NCBI GenBank assembly: GCA_016867265.1 | Contig: VGJW01000023.1 | Location: 1 to 40,479 of the forward strand | Reading direction: 5' to 3' | DNA from: Candidatus Tanganyikabacteria bacterium | Lineage (GTDB): Bacteria > Cyanobacteriota > Sericytochromatia > S15B-MN24 > VGJW01 | Length of the DNA: 40,479 nt | Shown: one piece after another, positions 14,107-22,028 of the stretch | Position numbering within the stretch: the first letter of the stretch is position 1 | Layout: each line of letters starts with the position of its first letter | Notes under the pieces: generated by a model | Databases searched by the model: none | Told to the model about the DNA's origin: nothing | Seen by the model: only the letters and a program-made list of their open reading frames with translations | Program-made: the position numbers and the translations under genes

Positions 14107-15143
14107 GCACGGTTGTCAGCTTGCAGGAACTCGAAGGCTGCGATCCCGGAGGCATGTTCGGTTGCGTGGCGGCCTGGGGCCAGCGCGCGGCAGTTGCCGA
14201 CGCGCGTGCCCGCGAGGCCTTGGCTGCGTGGGCGCACGACCGGCCCGACTCCATCCTGATTGCGGGAATGGGAGGCTCGGCCATATCGGCGGACGTGGCG
14301 AGCGAGTTTCTGGCCGGACGCTGGGGCGTGAGGATGGCCGTCCACCGGGGACCCGGGCTGCCGGCGTGGGTCGATGCGCGGACCCATGTCGTGGCGCTCA
14401 GCTATTCGGGCGATACCGGGGAGACCTTGTCGGCCGTCGATGAGGCGCTTGCAAGGGGGTGTCCGGTCGTGGGCCTGACGTGCGGGGGGCAACTTGCCCG
14501 TCGCCTGGCGGCCACAGGCCGTATCTTGACCCTCGAGCCCGGCTGGCAGCCCCGGGCGGCGATGGGGGAGATCCTCTTCTCCCTGCTGGCTTTGCTGGCC
14601 CACTGGGGTGCGCCTGTCGACCCGGGTCCGGCCTTGGCGCATGCTGCGGCCTTCGGTGATGCCCTCGCGGACGGAGTCAGGGATGACCATCCGGCCCTTG
14701 GGCTCGCGCGATTCCTGTCCGCATCGACAGACGCCTGGCCGGTCGTCGTCGGGGTCGGGGGGACGACGGGAGCGCTCGTGGCGCGCTTGCGGGGGCAACT
14801 GGCCGAGAATGCCAAGTGCCTTGCCACATCGACCGTCCTGCCCGAGGGCACGCACAACGACCTGGTGTCGCTTGCCCTCGACCGCGACCGCGCGGCCGTG
14901 CTGGTGGCCTACCGCGATCCTGAGGAGGCCGCGTGGCTGGCGCTTCAGGCCGATGCAGCCCTTGCCGTGGCCGACCGGCCGGTGTTCACGGTTCGCCCGA
15001 CGCATCCCGACCCCTTGGCCCGCCTTGTCGAGGGCGTCCTCATCGGCGATCTGGCCTCGGTGCTCCTGGCGTGGCTGCGTCGCGTCGATCCCTCGCCCAT
15101 CGCGCCCATCGTCGCGCTCAAGTCGAGGATGCAGGCCTTATGA
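14103..15143 (+). CDS. Bifunctional phosphoglucose/phosphomannose isomerase, SIS-domain type
   Basis: The 346-residue protein has two SIS domains in the arrangement of archaeal/bacterial PGI/PMI enzymes. The first has GMGGSAISADVASEFL and the sugar-phosphate loop ALSYSGDTGETLSAV. The second has VVVGVGGTTGALVARLRGQLAENAK. The catalytic segment LPEGTHNDL corresponds to the E-x-N-H-N region and the C-terminus ends VALKSRM. Such enzymes interconvert glucose-6-P, fructose-6-P and mannose-6-P. The GTG start overlaps the upstream stop (GTGA), and the stop overlaps the next ATG (ATGA). With the two genes that follow, it could form a route from fructose-6-P to an activated mannose or glucose. Confidence 0.9.
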   Translation: MSTVVSLQELEGCDPGGMFGCVAAWGQRAAVADARAREALAAWAHDRPDSILIAGMGGSAISADVASEFLAGRWGVRMAVHRGPGLPAWVDARTHVVALSYSGDTGETLSAVDEALARGCPVVGLTCGGQLARRLAATGRILTLEPGWQPRAAMGEILFSLLALLAHWGAPVDPGPALAHAAAFGDALADGVRDDHPALGLARFLSASTDAWPVVVGVGGTTGALVARLRGQLAENAKCLATSTVLPEGTHNDLVSLALDRDRAAVLVAYRDPEEAAWLALQADAALAVADRPVFTVRPTHPDPLARLVEGVLIGDLASVLLAWLRRVDPSPIAPIVALKSRMQAL

Positions 15144-16225
15144 GCGTCATCCTTCTTGCGGGTGGCCCGGGAACGCGCCTGCATCCCTTCACCCACACCA
15201 CCCCGAAGCCTCTCTTGGACCTCGGAGACGTGCCCATCCTCGGGATGCAGTTGGCGCTGTGTGCCCGTCATGGCCTGACGGATGTCGTGCTGAACATTCA
15301 TCACCTCGCGGCGCGTGTGCCGGAGATCCTCGGAGACGGGGCACGTTGGGGCGTGCAGTTGCGCTACAGCGTCGAGGAGACGCCGTTGGGCACGGCGGGC
15401 CCCGTTGCGTTGGCCTCCGGGCTGTTGGATGAGGGGCCCCATGTGGTATTCAACGGCGACATCCTCACGGATACCGACCTGACGGCCCTCCTCGATGCGC
15501 ACCGTCGCTCAGGCGCTGCCGTCACCCTGACCTGTACCGAGGTCAAGGATCCCACGGCATTCGGTCTCGTGCTGGCTGGCGACAGCGGTCGCGTTTCGCG
15601 CTTCCTCGAGAAGCCGACGCAGGATGAGGCAAGGGTCCTCGTGGATCGTTTCTGGATCAACGCCGGGACCTATGTGCTGGAGGACGCCATCGTGCGTCGC
15701 ATACCTCACGGACGACCCTACAGCTTCGAGCGCGAGTTGTTTCCGGCGCTGCTTGCCGAAGGCGTCGCGCTGCATCGCTTCGCGTCCGATGCCTATTGGC
15801 GTGATTGCGGCACGCCCGCATCCTGGCGGCAGGCGGTGCGCGACATGCTCGAGGGGCGTCTGGCACCGCCGGCACACTGGCGCCGCGAGGAACGCGACGG
15901 CCACGTCGTCTGGACGGGCGGACGCGTCACGTGGGGGGAGGGGGCGCGTGTCGACGGCGGTCCCGTGTTTCTCGGGGATGGCGTCGTGATTGGAGCCGAT
16001 GTTCGTCTGGGACGCCATGTGGTCCTCGGTCCGGATGTGGCGATCGGTGCATCGTCCCGCCTTACGGGCGTGATGCTCGGCCGCCACGCCCGGGTTGGCG
16101 AGGGGACGCGCCTGCAGGGGCTTCTGGGCGGCGACGCGTGTGAGATTGCCGCTGATTGCGTGGTCCAGACCGAGGCCCTGTTGGCCTCGGGGACCGTCCT
16201 TGCCCGGGGAACGCGGATCGCATGA
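15140..16225 (+). CDS. Sugar-1-phosphate nucleotidyltransferase (GDP-mannose/NDP-sugar pyrophosphorylase type)
   Basis: The 361-residue enzyme has an N-terminal nucleotidyltransferase domain with the signature LLAGGPGTRLHPFTHTTPKPLL, FNGDILTDTDL for metal binding, FLEKP and WINAGTYVLE. A C-terminal left-handed beta-helix of hexapeptide-like repeats follows from about residue 270 (GDGVVIGADVRLG, VLGPDVAIGA and so on). The family activates mannose-1-P with GTP or glucose-1-P/GlcNAc-1-P with other NTPs. Mannose is the best guess because a PGI/PMI and a phosphomannomutase flank it. It overlaps both neighbours as ATGA, indicating translational coupling. Confidence 0.88.
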   Translation: MSVILLAGGPGTRLHPFTHTTPKPLLDLGDVPILGMQLALCARHGLTDVVLNIHHLAARVPEILGDGARWGVQLRYSVEETPLGTAGPVALASGLLDEGPHVVFNGDILTDTDLTALLDAHRRSGAAVTLTCTEVKDPTAFGLVLAGDSGRVSRFLEKPTQDEARVLVDRFWINAGTYVLEDAIVRRIPHGRPYSFERELFPALLAEGVALHRFASDAYWRDCGTPASWRQAVRDMLEGRLAPPAHWRREERDGHVVWTGGRVTWGEGARVDGGPVFLGDGVVIGADVRLGRHVVLGPDVAIGASSRLTGVMLGRHARVGEGTRLQGLLGGDACEIAADCVVQTEALLASGTVLARGTRIA

Positions 16226-17652
16226 GCCGGATCGCGTTTGGAACGGATGGTTGGCGCGCGGAACGCGGTGCAGGCTTCGATGCCTCGAACCTGGCACGCG
16301 TGGCGGTGGCGGTTGCCCGGGTATGGCGCGACGAGGCTCCCGCCGATGATCGCCCGGTGTTGGTGGGTGGGGATACCCGGACGGGCAGCGCCGAGGGTGT
16401 CCGCCTTGTCGCCGGGGTGCTCGCAGGCGCGGGCTTCACCGTGATGCGCGTCGAGGGACCGGTCACGACACCGAATATGTCTCACGCCGTCGTGCACGGT
16501 GGCGCACGCGGCGCCTTGGTCGTCACGGCCAGTCACAACTCGGCTTCGTGGAACGGTCTCAAGATCAAGCAGGACTTTGGCGGTTCCGCGGAACCCTCCT
16601 TCACGGCACGTGTCGAAGAGGCGGTGGCCGAGGCGCCTACGGTTCGGCCGGTCGACCCGGACGGCGTGCCGGTCCTGGACCCTCGTCCGGCTTATCTCGA
16701 GGCGCTTGCCGGGCTTGTCGACCTCGAGCGAATCCGGCAAGCCCTGGTGCGTCCCGAAGAACCCTTGAGGGTCGCATTCGATGCCATGCATGGTGCTTCC
16801 GCCGGCTACCTTGAGCGGCTCCTGGGTCCGTCGTCGCTCGTTTCTTTGCGCGCGGCGCCCGACCCGGCTTTCGGGGGTGTCCATCCGGAGCCCATCGCCC
16901 AGCACCTCGGGCCGCTTCGTGCTGTGCTTGAGGCGTGGGTCGAGCCCGGCATCGGCCTTGCCTGCGACGGCGATGGGGACAGGATTGGTGCCGTGGCCGA
17001 GGGCGGTGCGTTTGTCAACGCGCACCTCATCATGGCGCTCCTGACGCGTCATCTGCTCGAAGTGCGTCGGTGGAGCGGCGACATCGTGAAGACCCTGTCG
17101 ACCTCGGTGATAATCGATCGTCTTGCCCGCCAATACGGCCGTTCCCTGCATGTCGTGCCGATCGGCTTCAAGTACGTGGCCGCCGAAATGCGGGCCCGGC
17201 ACGTGATGCTGGGTGGCGAAGAGTCCGGTGGCATCGGCTTCTCTTGTCATTTGCCCGAGCGGGACGGGATTCTGAGCGCCTTGTTGCTGCTCGAGGCCTG
17301 CGCGTACGCCGGTACCGGCATGCGCGGCCTCATCGCATCGCTTCGGGAAGTGGCCGGTGCGCACGCGTACGATCGTGTCGACCTGCCCCTTATGGACCCA
17401 CCCCTTGTGCGCGCGGCCATCGAAGGTCTGCATCGGCAGCCGCCGGCCACCCTGATCGGTCGGCCGGTTGCTTCCTGGGGGGCAGAGGACGGCCTCAAAG
17501 CGACGCTTGAGGACGGTTCCTGGTTGCTGCTTCGTCTGTCGGGGACGGAGCCGCTGCTGCGGCTTTATGCCGAGGCTGCATCCGATGCGGATGTCGCCCT
17601 GTTGCTGGCCGAGGGCCGACGCCTTTCCGGCGCGGCATCCGGGGAGGCTTGA
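16222..17652 (+). CDS. Phosphomannomutase/phosphoglucomutase
   Basis: This 476-residue member of the alpha-D-phosphohexomutase family interconverts hexose-1-P and hexose-6-P. It carries all four signature sites: the substrate N-terminus FGTDGWRA, the phosphoserine loop VVTASHNSASWNGLKIK (active Ser in TASHN, with S where P is usual after it), the Mg site CDGDGDRIG and the sugar-binding loop GGEESGGIG. The C-terminal phosphate loop is RLSGTEPLLRLYAE. The ATG overlaps the previous stop (ATGA). Next to PGI/PMI and a nucleotidyltransferase, its likely job is Man-6-P to Man-1-P. A GlmM role is less likely because the GlmM-type glycine-rich features are absent. Confidence 0.92.
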   Translation: MSRIAFGTDGWRAERGAGFDASNLARVAVAVARVWRDEAPADDRPVLVGGDTRTGSAEGVRLVAGVLAGAGFTVMRVEGPVTTPNMSHAVVHGGARGALVVTASHNSASWNGLKIKQDFGGSAEPSFTARVEEAVAEAPTVRPVDPDGVPVLDPRPAYLEALAGLVDLERIRQALVRPEEPLRVAFDAMHGASAGYLERLLGPSSLVSLRAAPDPAFGGVHPEPIAQHLGPLRAVLEAWVEPGIGLACDGDGDRIGAVAEGGAFVNAHLIMALLTRHLLEVRRWSGDIVKTLSTSVIIDRLARQYGRSLHVVPIGFKYVAAEMRARHVMLGGEESGGIGFSCHLPERDGILSALLLLEACAYAGTGMRGLIASLREVAGAHAYDRVDLPLMDPPLVRAAIEGLHRQPPATLIGRPVASWGAEDGLKATLEDGSWLLLRLSGTEPLLRLYAEAASDADVALLLAEGRRLSGAASGEA

Positions 17653-17653
17653 C

Positions 17654-18637
17654 GTGTCGGGGCCAAGGGTCATCGTGCTCTCCGGCGGGTATTCATCCGA
17701 GCGGGATGTGTCCTTGCGCAGCGGCGAAGCCGTCTCCCGGGCGCTTCTTGCCCGTGGCCACGCCGTTCGTCGGTTGGATCTGATGGAGGTTCTGCCGGGT
17801 GGCAGCCTCGCCCCCGAGGCCTGGCTGCCGGACACGGATGTCGTGATGCTGGCGCTTCACGGTTCGGGTGGCGAGGACGGCCTGGTCCAGGGGATGCTGG
17901 AACTGGCCGGGATGCCGTACACCGGCTCAGCCGTGCTGGCCAGTGCCACGGCCATGGACAAGGGTGCGACGAAGCGGGTGTATCGTGCCGCCGGACTTCC
18001 CGTGGCGCCGGACCTGCTCGTCCCGGCGCGGGACGTTCGTGATGCCGACCCGGCCGTCCTGGTGCCGAAGGTGGGGCACGATCTGGGCTGGCCGGTCGTC
18101 CTCAAGGCCGTGTGCCAGGGCAGCACCCATGGCATCGAGGTCGTCAGGGACCCCTTGGACTGGGCTCGGGCATGGGCCGTCGTCGCAGGCTATGGCGAGG
18201 ACGTGCTCGTGGAGGCCTTTGTCCGGGGGCGCGAGTTCACGGTGCCCGTCTGGGGGTACCCGGAACCCGAGGCCTTGCCGATCGTCGAAATCGTCCCCAG
18301 GATTGCCGACTACTTCACGCTCGAGGCCAAGTACCAGCCTGGCGGTGCGGACGAAATCGTGCCTGCAGTCGTCGCGCCGGAGGTCGCCGCGATGCTCGCG
18401 GACCTGGGTGTCCGGGCCCATCGGGCCCTCGGGTGTTTCGGCGTATCGAGGACCGACGTGCTGGTGGATGCGGACGGTCGGCCTTTCCTGCTGGAAACCA
18501 ATACGGTGCCGGGCATGACCGAAGGCAGCCTGCTGCCCAAGGCGTTGGCCGCAGCCGGGGTTGGTCTGGGCGACTTCGCGGAGCGCATGGTGCATTGGGC
18601 TCTTGTGCGGGGAACACGCAGGAGGGTCAGTCGCTGA
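17654..18637 (+). CDS. ddl: D-alanine--D-alanine ligase
   Basis: This ATP-grasp enzyme makes D-Ala-D-Ala for peptidoglycan precursors in the cytoplasm. The 327-residue protein has the N-terminal GGYSSERDVSLRSG, ALHGSGGEDGLVQGMLEL, PYTGSAVLASATAMDK, VVLKAVCQGSTHGI and the Mg/product region FLLETNTVPGMTEGSLLPK. KAVCQGSTHGI departs from the more usual KPxxxGSSxG pattern. A GTG start at 17654 lies one base after the mutase stop. The stop overlaps a possible CTG start of the next gene. Confidence 0.93.
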   Translation: MSGPRVIVLSGGYSSERDVSLRSGEAVSRALLARGHAVRRLDLMEVLPGGSLAPEAWLPDTDVVMLALHGSGGEDGLVQGMLELAGMPYTGSAVLASATAMDKGATKRVYRAAGLPVAPDLLVPARDVRDADPAVLVPKVGHDLGWPVVLKAVCQGSTHGIEVVRDPLDWARAWAVVAGYGEDVLVEAFVRGREFTVPVWGYPEPEALPIVEIVPRIADYFTLEAKYQPGGADEIVPAVVAPEVAAMLADLGVRAHRALGCFGVSRTDVLVDADGRPFLLETNTVPGMTEGSLLPKALAAAGVGLGDFAERMVHWALVRGTRRRVSR

Positions 18638-19155
18638 ACGCATCGGTCTCGATGATGGCCACGCTCCTGCCGGGAGCCGTGCCCGTGCTGGCCTTGGCGG
18701 GCATCTTCCTCGCCATCCGGGGGCATCGGGCGGGTTTGCTGGTTGTCGGGGCTGCCTGGCTGCCGCACCTTTTCCTCGCCTGGCTCGGCCACGGCGTGGA
18801 TGGCCTTCTGGCCGATGGCGTGACGGCCGCGTGGACATGCCTGCTGCTCCTGCTTGGCTGGTTCTTCGAACGTGCTGCAGCGCGCCTCGGCCTGCGCCTC
18901 TTCAGACTGGACCGCCAGGTGATGACGGGTGCGGCCGTCGGCATGGTCGTGACCTTGTTCGTAGGTTCGAAAGGCGGACTCGGCTTGATGCTGCTGGGGG
19001 CCTTCCTTGGGGCGTTGGCGGGAGGCATCCTGGCTTCGGCGCCGCCCCGGCGAGCACTCGTGGACAGCCTTGGCGCCCTGCTGGCCATGTTTGGTGGCGA
19101 TGGCATCCGCTTGCTCTGTGCCCTGACGGTGGCTTCCGCGGTGGTGGGTCCGTGA
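18634..19155 (+). CDS. DUF456-like multi-pass membrane protein
   Basis: The protein has 167 residues from ATG 18652, or 173 if translation begins at CTG 18634. The CTG overlaps the ddl stop (CTGA) and has GGAGGG seven bases upstream, which fits the coupled style of this operon; ATG 18652 has no ribosome site. About five hydrophobic helices are seen, with a glycine-rich loop (SKGGLGLMLLGAFLGALAGG) that resembles the GPxGxxxGxxxGA segment of DUF456 proteins. No function is known to me. It ends as TGATG into the next gene. Confidence 0.65.
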   Translation: MNASVSMMATLLPGAVPVLALAGIFLAIRGHRAGLLVVGAAWLPHLFLAWLGHGVDGLLADGVTAAWTCLLLLLGWFFERAAARLGLRLFRLDRQVMTGAAVGMVVTLFVGSKGGLGLMLLGAFLGALAGGILASAPPRRALVDSLGALLAMFGGDGIRLLCALTVASAVVGP

Positions 19156-20153
19156 TGAGGCGGCTTGCTTGGACCCTTGCGGCCTCGGTGTTGCTCGGTG
19201 CGGGTCCGGCAGATGCCGTCATCCTTCAGGATCCGGTCAACGCTGCTCCGGAAGATGGCGAGGCGTGGGAGTTCCGTGGGGCGTGGCAGGCCTTTGCCGA
19301 GGATGTCTTCGACAACGAGAAGCGCGCTGCCTGCTCTCCTCTTCTGGTCTCCGACCCCCGGTGCGCCAATTTCGTCACGACGCGGTCGCTTTATGTCGTC
19401 GAGGGGCGTGGGCGTTGGCGTCTTGGCGAGGGCACGGGCTTCGAGCTGCATGTGCCGGCCGAGTTCGTCCTTCAGGACGACCCCGGTAACTTTCTTCCGC
19501 CCGGGGTCCCGCCCCAGGCGCTCGGACTGGGGGACCTGCGTCTTGTGCTGGCCCGGGACTTGTTGCGGGACAGCTACCGCGGGCTCGTCACGCGTCTTCG
19601 GGCCAACTTGCCGCCCAACCCGTCGCCACTGGGCCTTCAGACGGTCAACTGCGTGCAGCGGGACGGTCAAGGCAACATCATCAAGGGACCAGACGGGCGC
19701 GAAATCGCCCTGACCTCCCGGATCGAATGGGCTGCGCCGAGCGTTGACCTGCGGATGGTCGGCCATCAGGACATTCCGGAGGCGGATCTGCAATTGGTGG
19801 GCTCGATAGGGGCCAATGTGCCGTTTCGGCGGCAGGTCACGGATACCCTCGTGCAATGGCGCGGACTCGCCTTCGAGGGTGGGGCAGGGGTGACGTGGCG
19901 ACCGTTGCGTCTTGCTGCCTTTCATCTCGAGGCCCTTGGCTTCTGGTCCAATCCCTTCGAGGAAGACCGGCGGGTTCTCTGCGAGACCGGTGGCCAGCGT
20001 ATCGATCTGGCTCCGGGCGTGACTTTCCGAGTCGTCGAAGGCATCGACGTCTGGGGCGTCGTCCGGGTTCCTGCCTACTACGGCGGCTACTGGCGAGAGT
20101 GGTCCTCCTATGACCTGCTCCTCGGTGTCCGGACGGCTTCCTGGCAACCTTGA
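19155..20153 (+). CDS. Secreted, probable outer-membrane beta-barrel protein
   Basis: The 332-residue protein has a clear Sec signal peptide (MRRLAWTLAASVLLGAGPADA). The mature part is rich in short amphipathic strands and aromatic girdle residues, including YVVEGRGRWRLGEGTGFELHV and DVWGVVRVPAYYGGYW, and ends DLLLGVRTASWQP. Two cysteine pairs (near residues 60/70 and in the NC and LCE segments) might form disulfides. This resembles transporter-type barrels (DUF3187/OmpL-like), but I cannot assign a family. GTG at 19152 is an alternative start. It is the last gene of the plus-strand run starting with the VanZ-like gene. Confidence 0.7.
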   Translation: MRRLAWTLAASVLLGAGPADAVILQDPVNAAPEDGEAWEFRGAWQAFAEDVFDNEKRAACSPLLVSDPRCANFVTTRSLYVVEGRGRWRLGEGTGFELHVPAEFVLQDDPGNFLPPGVPPQALGLGDLRLVLARDLLRDSYRGLVTRLRANLPPNPSPLGLQTVNCVQRDGQGNIIKGPDGREIALTSRIEWAAPSVDLRMVGHQDIPEADLQLVGSIGANVPFRRQVTDTLVQWRGLAFEGGAGVTWRPLRLAAFHLEALGFWSNPFEEDRRVLCETGGQRIDLAPGVTFRVVEGIDVWGVVRVPAYYGGYWREWSSYDLLLGVRTASWQP

Positions 20154-20248
20154 CCGGGACGCGCAGGCGCACACGTTCCATGTGACGCAGATCAACACGG
20201 AAGCCTTCCGTGCGACCCGATGACGTCGTGGGGTGCGTGCATCATAAG

Positions 20249-20550
20249 ATGGCGAAGGGGTCACGCTCAAGGTCGCGGGTGAGTCGCGTCCTTCTTCGGT
20301 AGCCGGTGCCATCTGCGCAGGCTTGCGGGTGCGTGGGCAATGCGAGATGCAGGCTATCGGCGCTGCCGCCGTGAACCAGGCTGTCAAGGCGTTGGTCGTG
20401 GCCCGCGGGTTCCTCGAGGCCGAGGGGCTGCAACTTGTCTTTGTCCCTTCCTTTCTCGACCTCGATGTCGAGGGACTCGAGCGGACCGCCGTCAGCTTCC
20501 ACGTGCGCTCGCGGGAAGAGCCTCGTCCGCTCTTGACTCCGGACCCCTGA
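20249..20550 (+). pseudogene. spoVS: SpoVS-family protein, start separated by an apparent one-base frameshift
   Basis: The main frame reads VTLKVAGESRPSSVAGAI, AIGAAAVNQAVKALVVARGF, then VFVPSFLDLDV and ERTAVSFHV, which is unmistakably the Alba-like SpoVS fold (usual length about 86 residues). SpoVS affects sporulation in Bacillus but is also found in non-sporulating bacteria, where its role is unclear. The frame has no ATG, GTG or TTG before the conserved core: a stop lies at 20245 and the next start-like codon is TTG 20323, too far in. ATG 20249 lies in the neighbouring frame. One extra G in the GGGG run 20257-20260 would give MAKGVTLKVAG and restore the protein. So the gene is frameshifted, mis-sequenced, or uses -1 slippage. 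Confidence 0.75.
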
Positions 20551-20562
20551 AGCGGTCAATAT
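20533..20562 (+). promoter_or_regulatory. Candidate promoter for rplU-rpmA
   Basis: TTGACT (20533-20538) and CAATAT (20557-20562) are spaced by 18 bases. The -35 matches five of six consensus positions and the -10 keeps the key A2 and T6. It lies at the end of spoVS and would give an rplU leader of about 105 bases. Confidence 0.45.
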
Positions 20563-20575
20563 GAAAGCCTGATAT

Positions 20576-20618
20576 CAGGGCGCCGCTCCCTGCCGGTTTT
20601 TGATAACGCCTTTTGGCG
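20576..20618 (+). promoter_or_regulatory. rplU leader hairpins, possible attenuator
   Basis: CAGGG (20576-20580) pairs with CCCTG (20588-20592), followed by CCGG and five Ts (20597-20601). A second hairpin CGCC-TTTT-GGCG follows (20607-20618). The first could be a weak terminator for spoVS or an attenuator in the L21 leader, where ribosomal-protein control is common. I cannot match it to a described L21 leader. Confidence 0.4.
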
Positions 20619-20676
20619 GCCGTCCGGGGCGCGCAAGTCCGGGCTGCGGCCCGATTTTCGAAAGGACGGTTTCCCT

Positions 20677-20985
20677 GTGTACGCCATCATCGAGACGGGC
20701 GGCAAACAGATCAAGGTCGAAGAAGGCCGCTACATCGACGTCGAGAAGCTGCCCCTGGCCGAAGGCGAGACGATCGAGTTCGATCGCGTGCTGATGGTCG
20801 TCGGCGACGACGTCAAGGTCGGTGCGCCCGTCGTGGCTGGTGCCAAGGTCGTCGGCAAGGTCCAGCGCCAGTGGAAGGGCCCCAAGCTCATCGTCTACAA
20901 GATGCGCCCCAAGAAGCACTATCGCCGCAAGAACTCGCACCGTCAGCCCTACACCCGGGTCATGATCGAGGCCATCAAGGCCTGA
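20677..20985 (+). CDS. rplU: 50S ribosomal protein bL21
   Basis: The 102-residue protein starts [16 protein letters not shown] and contains [26 protein letters not shown], then [16 protein letters not shown]. This is a full-length bL21, which binds 23S rRNA domain II and lies next to bL20. The GTG start at 20677 replaces ATG; GAAAGGA lies 11 bases upstream. The MRPKK-RRK-HRQ tail resembles cyanobacterial L21 in my memory. rpmA follows after 30 bases. Confidence 0.97.
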   Translation: MYAIIETGGKQIKVEEGRYIDVEKLPLAEGETIEFDRVLMVVGDDVKVGAPVVAGAKVVGKVQRQWKGPKLIVYKMRPKKHYRRKNSHRQPYTRVMIEAIKA

Positions 20986-21015
20986 TCCCCCCAGAATATC
21001 CAGAGGATTATCGTC

Positions 21016-21282
21016 ATGGCACACAAGAAGGGCGTCGGTAGCACCCGGAACGGTCGCGACAGCAACTCCAAGCGTCTGGGCGTCAAGAAGTTTGGCGGCG
21101 AGTTCGTGATCGCCGGCAACATCATCATCCGCCAGCGAGGCACCCGCATCCTGGCGGGCGAGAACGTCGGTGTCGGCCGGGATCACACCCTGTATGCGCT
21201 GGTCACCGGGCACGTCGCTTTCCAGCGCTCCGGCGCGGATCGTAAGAAGGTCGCGGTACTTCCGCTGGCCGTCGAAGCCTGA
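21016..21282 (+). CDS. rpmA: 50S ribosomal protein bL27
   Basis: The 88-residue protein begins [20 protein letters not shown], with [19 protein letters not shown] and [11 protein letters not shown] following. Its N-terminal tail reaches the peptidyl-transferase centre. The N-terminus begins directly with AHKK, without the Firmicutes-type cleaved extension. AGAGGA lies eight bases upstream of the ATG. Together with rplU it forms a two-gene operon ended by the hairpin at 21300-21333. Confidence 0.97.
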   Translation: MAHKKGVGSTRNGRDSNSKRLGVKKFGGEFVIAGNIIIRQRGTRILAGENVGVGRDHTLYALVTGHVAFQRSGADRKKVAVLPLAVEA

Positions 21283-21299
21283 TTCTTCGCACGGATCAC

Positions 21300-21333
21300 G
21301 AGGGCCCGCTGTCCGTAAGGACAGCGGGCCCTC
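21300..21333. terminator. Perfect 15-bp hairpin terminator after rpmA
   Basis: GAGGGCCCGCTGTCC (21300-21314) pairs perfectly with 21319-21333 around the loop GTAA. No T-tract follows. It lies between the convergent rpmA and the DUF151-like gene, so it can act in both directions. Confidence 0.8.
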
Positions 21334-21358
21334 GCTTCGATCGACTTGTCTCGGGCGA

Positions 21359-21946
21359 TCAAGTTGTGGCGTCGGGTCCCGGATTGTCTGGCTGCTGGCG
21401 GCGCAAGTAATTCGTGAAGTCGGTCGCCGTCACGTTCGCGACGAAGGCCTTGAAGTCTTCCTCGTTGCCTTCCTCCACCTGGGCATCGCCCAGCAGCGGT
21501 GCGACATCGATCTGGAGAAGGGCCGAGTCGGCCAAGAGGGGCAGTCGGCTGGCAAGCGCCACGTGGATGGCTTCGATGGCCGTCAGCGCAAGGCGCTGCA
21601 ATTTGCCGGCGGTATCGCGATAGACCAGCGCCCCGTGGACCACGGCCCCTCCGTTCTGGACGGCCTTGATGCCCCCCAGCGGCTTGAGTTCGAGCCTGAG
21701 AGCAACCGCGCCTAGCCGTTCGAGGGCGGGCACGACACCGACGGCCATTCGGGGAGGGCCAAAGGCCGGATCGAGTAGTGCCGCCAAGGTGATGATTTGC
21801 TCGATAGCCTCGCGATTCGTTTCAAGGACAAAACCCAGCAGCTCCTTGCGCGACCCCAGGATGAGGCCCTCCCGGCGCTTGCCTTGGCTGTCCCGGGGCA
21901 TTTCGAAGGCGCCCAGCAATGCCACCCGACGCAGTCTTTGCGACAC
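21359..21946 (-). CDS. Bifunctional-nuclease-family (DUF151-like) protein, divergent
   Basis: The protein has about 195 residues from GTG 21946, which has GGGAG six bases upstream; ATG 21985 is an alternative but would read through the whole hairpin 21951-21982. The central part resembles the DUF151/BFN fold. GLILGSRKELLGFVLETNREAIEQI recalls the LPIWIG-E-x-x-x-I block. LKPLGGIKAVQNGGAVVHGAL and LQRLALTAIEAIHVALASRLPLL recall the strand followed by A-x-x-A-I-x-x-A helix. The usual ARPSDAIALA motif is degraded to LTAIEAIHVA. An acidic tail (VEEGNEEDF) follows. The assignment is by fold pattern and could be wrong. Confidence 0.5.
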   Translation of the reverse strand: MSQRLRRVALLGAFEMPRDSQGKRREGLILGSRKELLGFVLETNREAIEQIITLAALLDPAFGPPRMAVGVVPALERLGAVALRLELKPLGGIKAVQNGGAVVHGALVYRDTAGKLQRLALTAIEAIHVALASRLPLLADSALLQIDVAPLLGDAQVEEGNEEDFKAFVANVTATDFTNYLRRQQPDNPGPDATT

Positions 21947-21950
21947 ATCC

Positions 21951-21982
21951 ACTCCCGACAGGACATCTGTCCTGTCGGGAGT
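21951..21982 (-). terminator. Perfect 15-bp inverted repeat after hup, overlapping a ribosome site
   Basis: ACTCCCGACAGGACA (21951-21965) and TGTCCTGTCGGGAGT (21968-21982) are exact complements with only TC between them. It starts 47 bases after the HU-family stop on the minus strand and lacks a T-tract, like the other hairpins here. The GGGAG in its 3' arm is the best ribosome site for the DUF151-like gene, so folding would hide that site. Confidence 0.65.
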
Positions 21983-22028
21983 CATGGTAGCACGCGGTTT
22001 CCTTGGCTCCGTTGCCGGTGCGCGGGCC

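Noticed and set aside
15793-17835. 680-codon minus-strand open frame
   Set aside because: It is the shadow of the nucleotidyltransferase and phosphomannomutase genes.
20323-20550. A 75-residue spoVS starting at TTG 20323
   Set aside because: It would lack the first strand and helix of the conserved fold, which are clearly encoded just upstream in the same frame.
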